Position numbers and translations under genes: made by a program. The notes beneath the pieces were generated by a model, which ran no database searches, was not told where the DNA came from, and saw only the letters and a list, made by a program, of their open reading frames with translations. From positions 1-6,230 of the forward strand of contig CAADVE010000241.1 of assembly GCA_900752425.1 (NCBI GenBank): a stretch of 6,230 nt of DNA, written 5' to 3'. Source of the DNA: an uncultured Collinsella sp. (GTDB lineage Bacteria; Actinomycetota; Coriobacteriia; Coriobacteriales; Coriobacteriaceae). How positions within the stretch are numbered: the stretch's first letter is position 1; every line of letters starts with the position of its first letter. Below, one piece after another: positions 4,176 through 6,230 of the stretch.

Positions 4176-5558
4176 ATGGCTGATACCGTATCTAAGCACA
4201 TTGACATGACCACCGGCTCGCTGTGGCGTAACATTCCCCTGTTCGCCTTCCCCGTGGCCGCCACGAGCATCTTGGAGCAGCTGTCGAACCTCATCGCCAC
4301 GGTCATCATCGGTAACTTCTCGGGCGACCAGGGAACCCTCGCCATGGCGGCGGTCGGCTCCAATGTCCCGCTTACCAGTCTTATGCTCAACCTGTTTATT
4401 GGCATGTCGCTTGGCTCCAACGTGGTCATCGCCAACGCTATCGGCCGCAATGATCAGAACATGGTCAAACGCGCCGTCCACACCTCGATTTTGATGGCGC
4501 TTGTAGGCTTTGTCGTCATCGCGCTGGGCGAGATCTTTGCCGAGCCCATGCTCGCCGCGCTCAACGTTCCCGCCGAAACCATGCCGCTCGCTTCGCTCTA
4601 CCTACGCGTCTTTTTGCTCAGCATGCCCTCAATCTTGCTTTACAACTTTGAAGCCGCAATCTTCCGCTCCGTCGGCATCACCCGCATGCCGCTGCAGGCG
4701 CTTGCCGTGTCCACCGTCCTCAACATTGGCCTGGACCTCATCTTTGTCCCAATACTCCACTGGGGCGTCGCGGGCGTCGCCATCGCCACCGCCATCGCCT
4801 ACACCGTCAGCGCCGCTACGCTCTTTATCCGCCTGCTCAAGACCGACTCCGTCGTCCGCGTCACCCTACGCGACCTGGCTATCGACCCCGTCGCCCTCAG
4901 GCGCATCGTCAAGATCGGCCTGCCCGCCGGCATCCAAAGCGCCGTCTTTGCTGTCGCCAACATCATCATCCAGTCTGCCATCAACAGCTTGGGCACCGAG
5001 GTCATGGCGGCATCGAGCGCCGCCATGAGCCTGGAGTACGTGTGCTACAACCTGCTCAACAGCTTTAGCCAGGCTTGCACTACCTTTGTGGGACAAAATC
5101 ACGGCGCCCGCCAGATCGACCGCTGCACCAAGACGCTCAAGGTCTGCCTGGTCGAAGGTGGTATCGTTGCACTCACCACGATCATCGTTATTGTCGGCCT
5201 GGGACGCGAGATCTTGTCGCTCTTTAACAGCGATCCCAACATCGTCTCGATCGGCTATATCCGCGTGTGTTCGATCTTCCCGGCGTACGCCTTTAGTATG
5301 TTCTACGAAAACATGTCAGGCTACCTGCGCGGCTTTGGTATCTCGCTCACGCCCGCCCTCATCACCATGATCTGCGTCTGCGGCATCCGCTTCTATTGGG
5401 TGTTCTGCGTGTTCCCGCATTTCCGCACCTTTGCGAACATCATGATGGTCTACCCCATCAGCCTGGGCACCACGGCGTTCTTTATGGTCGTGGCGGTACT
5501 ACTTTGCCACCCGGCACGCACCTATCGCGCCACCCAAGCCAAAGCGACAGCCCGCTAA
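4176..5558 (+). CDS. MATE-family multidrug/toxin efflux transporter
   Basis: A complete 460-residue MATE transporter, the usual length, with about twelve membrane helices arranged as two homologous six-helix halves. The first half begins after a short cytoplasmic tail with SLWRNIPLFAFPVAATSILE (15-34) and carries the family segment LAMAAVGSNVPL (55-66), then LFIGMSLGSNVVIANAIGR (73-91). The second half begins near RRIVKIGLPAGIQSAVF (242-258) and carries SAAMSLEYVCYNLLNSFSQA (281-300) and FVGQNHGAR (304-312), the equivalent segment of the second half. Such proteins sit in the inner membrane and export cationic drugs or metabolites in exchange for Na+ or H+. The substrate and ion are not predictable here. 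No strong ribosome binding site is visible; only GAGAG at 4168-4172 precedes the ATG, but the N-terminal length suits the family. The gene is downstream of the REP-like cluster and convergent with the LysR gene, 27 bases apart, with no clear terminator between. Confidence 0.92.
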   Translation: MADTVSKHIDMTTGSLWRNIPLFAFPVAATSILEQLSNLIATVIIGNFSGDQGTLAMAAVGSNVPLTSLMLNLFIGMSLGSNVVIANAIGRNDQNMVKRAVHTSILMALVGFVVIALGEIFAEPMLAALNVPAETMPLASLYLRVFLLSMPSILLYNFEAAIFRSVGITRMPLQALAVSTVLNIGLDLIFVPILHWGVAGVAIATAIAYTVSAATLFIRLLKTDSVVRVTLRDLAIDPVALRRIVKIGLPAGIQSAVFAVANIIIQSAINSLGTEVMAASSAAMSLEYVCYNLLNSFSQACTTFVGQNHGARQIDRCTKTLKVCLVEGGIVALTTIIVIVGLGREILSLFNSDPNIVSIGYIRVCSIFPAYAFSMFYENMSGYLRGFGISLTPALITMICVCGIRFYWVFCVFPHFRTFANIMMVYPISLGTTAFFMVVAVLLCHPARTYRATQAKATAR

Positions 5559-5585
5559 ACACCGCACTCAACGCCACGCCAGTCA

Positions 5586-6230
5586 TTAATTGACAATATG
5601 AGAGCTCATATAGTCGATAAAGCGCCTCGTGGCGATGGGCATGGTGTCCCAGCTGCGCCAAGCGGCCACCACGTCGCGCGAGGGGGCATGCACGATGGGA
5701 CGTACGCGAATATCGGCACGCATGCCCTCGACGGTACGGCGATATAGCATACTCACGCCTAGGCCCTCCTCGACCATCGCCATGATGGTGTAGTCGTCGG
5801 TCACCTCACTCGTCACATGCGGCGACAGCCCATGCGCCGCAAATGCATCGAGCACCAGACTCTGTTCGCCCTCATCCAGCAGCACAAACGGCTCGGACGC
5901 CAGATCGGCGAGCGTCACCTTTTCCTTTGCCGTCAGCGGATGCGCGGCCGGCAACAATGCTACCAACTCGTCGTGATAGACCACGCGCTTCTCGAGCCCC
6001 GCGGTAAAACCGCGTGCCGTAAAGCAAAAATCAACCACGCCATCGTGCACCCACTGGGCGTTGCGCGTGTAATCGCCCTGCTTAAGGGTAAAGTGTACCC
6101 CCGGGTGCAGGGCCCCAAAGTCGCGGATCACGCGCGGCAACACGGTTCGACTCACGTTGGTAAACGTCGCGATGCGAATATCGGTCGACGAAAGCCCCAG
6201 CAGTTCCTGGCGCTTGCCCTCGAGCTCGGC
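5586..6230 (-). CDS. LysR-type transcriptional regulator, C-terminal part
   Basis: The last 214 residues of a LysR-family regulator; the N-terminal winged helix-turn-helix lies beyond the right edge. The visible part is the periplasmic-binding-protein-like effector domain. It starts after the linker helix (ELEGKRQELLGLSS) with DIRIATFTNVSRTVLPRVI, then FGALHPGVHFTLKQGD, the hinge-type VVDFCF segment, HDELVALLPAAHPLTAKEKVT, EPFVLLDEGEQSL, and the late VEEGLGVSML, a hallmark of the family. It ends with IATRRFIDYMSSHIVN. The reading frame is continuous from the edge to the TAA at 5588-5586, so a start at the internal GTG near 6155 is not the real one. The effector is unknown. LysR proteins most often control a divergent neighbour, which would lie to the right. 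The convergent MATE gene is a possible but weaker candidate target. Confidence 0.9.
   Translation of the reverse strand, partial: AELEGKRQELLGLSSTDIRIATFTNVSRTVLPRVIRDFGALHPGVHFTLKQGDYTRNAQWVHDGVVDFCFTARGFTAGLEKRVVYHDELVALLPAAHPLTAKEKVTLADLASEPFVLLDEGEQSLVLDAFAAHGLSPHVTSEVTDDYTIMAMVEEGLGVSMLYRRTVEGMRADIRVRPIVHAPSRDVVAAWRSWDTMPIATRRFIDYMSSHIVN

Noticed and set aside
4510..5028. Second plus-strand frame inside the MATE gene
   Set aside because: It is a +1 shadow, Ser/Pro/Arg-rich, within an intact transporter.
1..6230. A coordinated ribosome-modification or antibiotic-resistance island
   Set aside because: The TetM-like gene, RsmJ, RlmA and MATE are separated by opposite-strand genes, terminators and repeats. 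Two of them are ordinary housekeeping rRNA methyltransferases.

Overview
The window looks like a piece of the chromosome of a high-GC gut actinobacterium of the Coriobacteriia, most likely Collinsella or a close relative. This is inferred from the overall GC-rich sequence, the strong GC preference at third codon positions, the mix of housekeeping RNA methyltransferases with small lineage-type membrane proteins, and intergenic repeats carrying GGGGACGTTC-type motifs. No rRNA, tRNA, CRISPR array, integrase or insertion-sequence transposase is visible.

Layout from left to right. 1-302 (minus): the first 100 residues of a TetM/EF-G-like translational GTPase that runs off the left edge. 303-556: a gap holding a strong hairpin terminator (490-529) and a weak promoter candidate. 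557-1045 (minus): a GNAT acetyltransferase. A 9-bp inverted repeat lies between it and the divergent gene at 1117-1419 (plus), a 100-residue zinc-ribbon protein of unknown role. 1468-2172 (minus): the 16S rRNA methyltransferase RsmJ. Just upstream on the same strand, 2236-2379, is a short membrane-protein gene with a very strong ribosome binding site. 2613-3014 (plus): a four-helix membrane protein, followed by a strong terminator. 3144-3959 (minus): a 23S rRNA G745/G748 methyltransferase of the RlmA family. 3960-4175: a gap with a REP-like repeat cluster. 4176-5558 (plus): a complete MATE efflux transporter. 5586-6230 (minus): the effector-binding part of a LysR-type regulator that runs off the right edge.

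Most genes appear to be single transcription units that alternate in strand; the only probable operon is the small membrane ORF with rsmJ. Three of the genes act on the ribosome (the TetM-like GTPase, RsmJ and RlmA), and a multidrug-type exporter is nearby. They are separated by oppositely oriented genes and terminators, so I do not see a dedicated system. The least explained items are the 47-residue membrane ORF, the zinc-ribbon protein with its operator-like palindrome, and the two intergenic repeat clusters (about 3104-3142 and 4016-4107).
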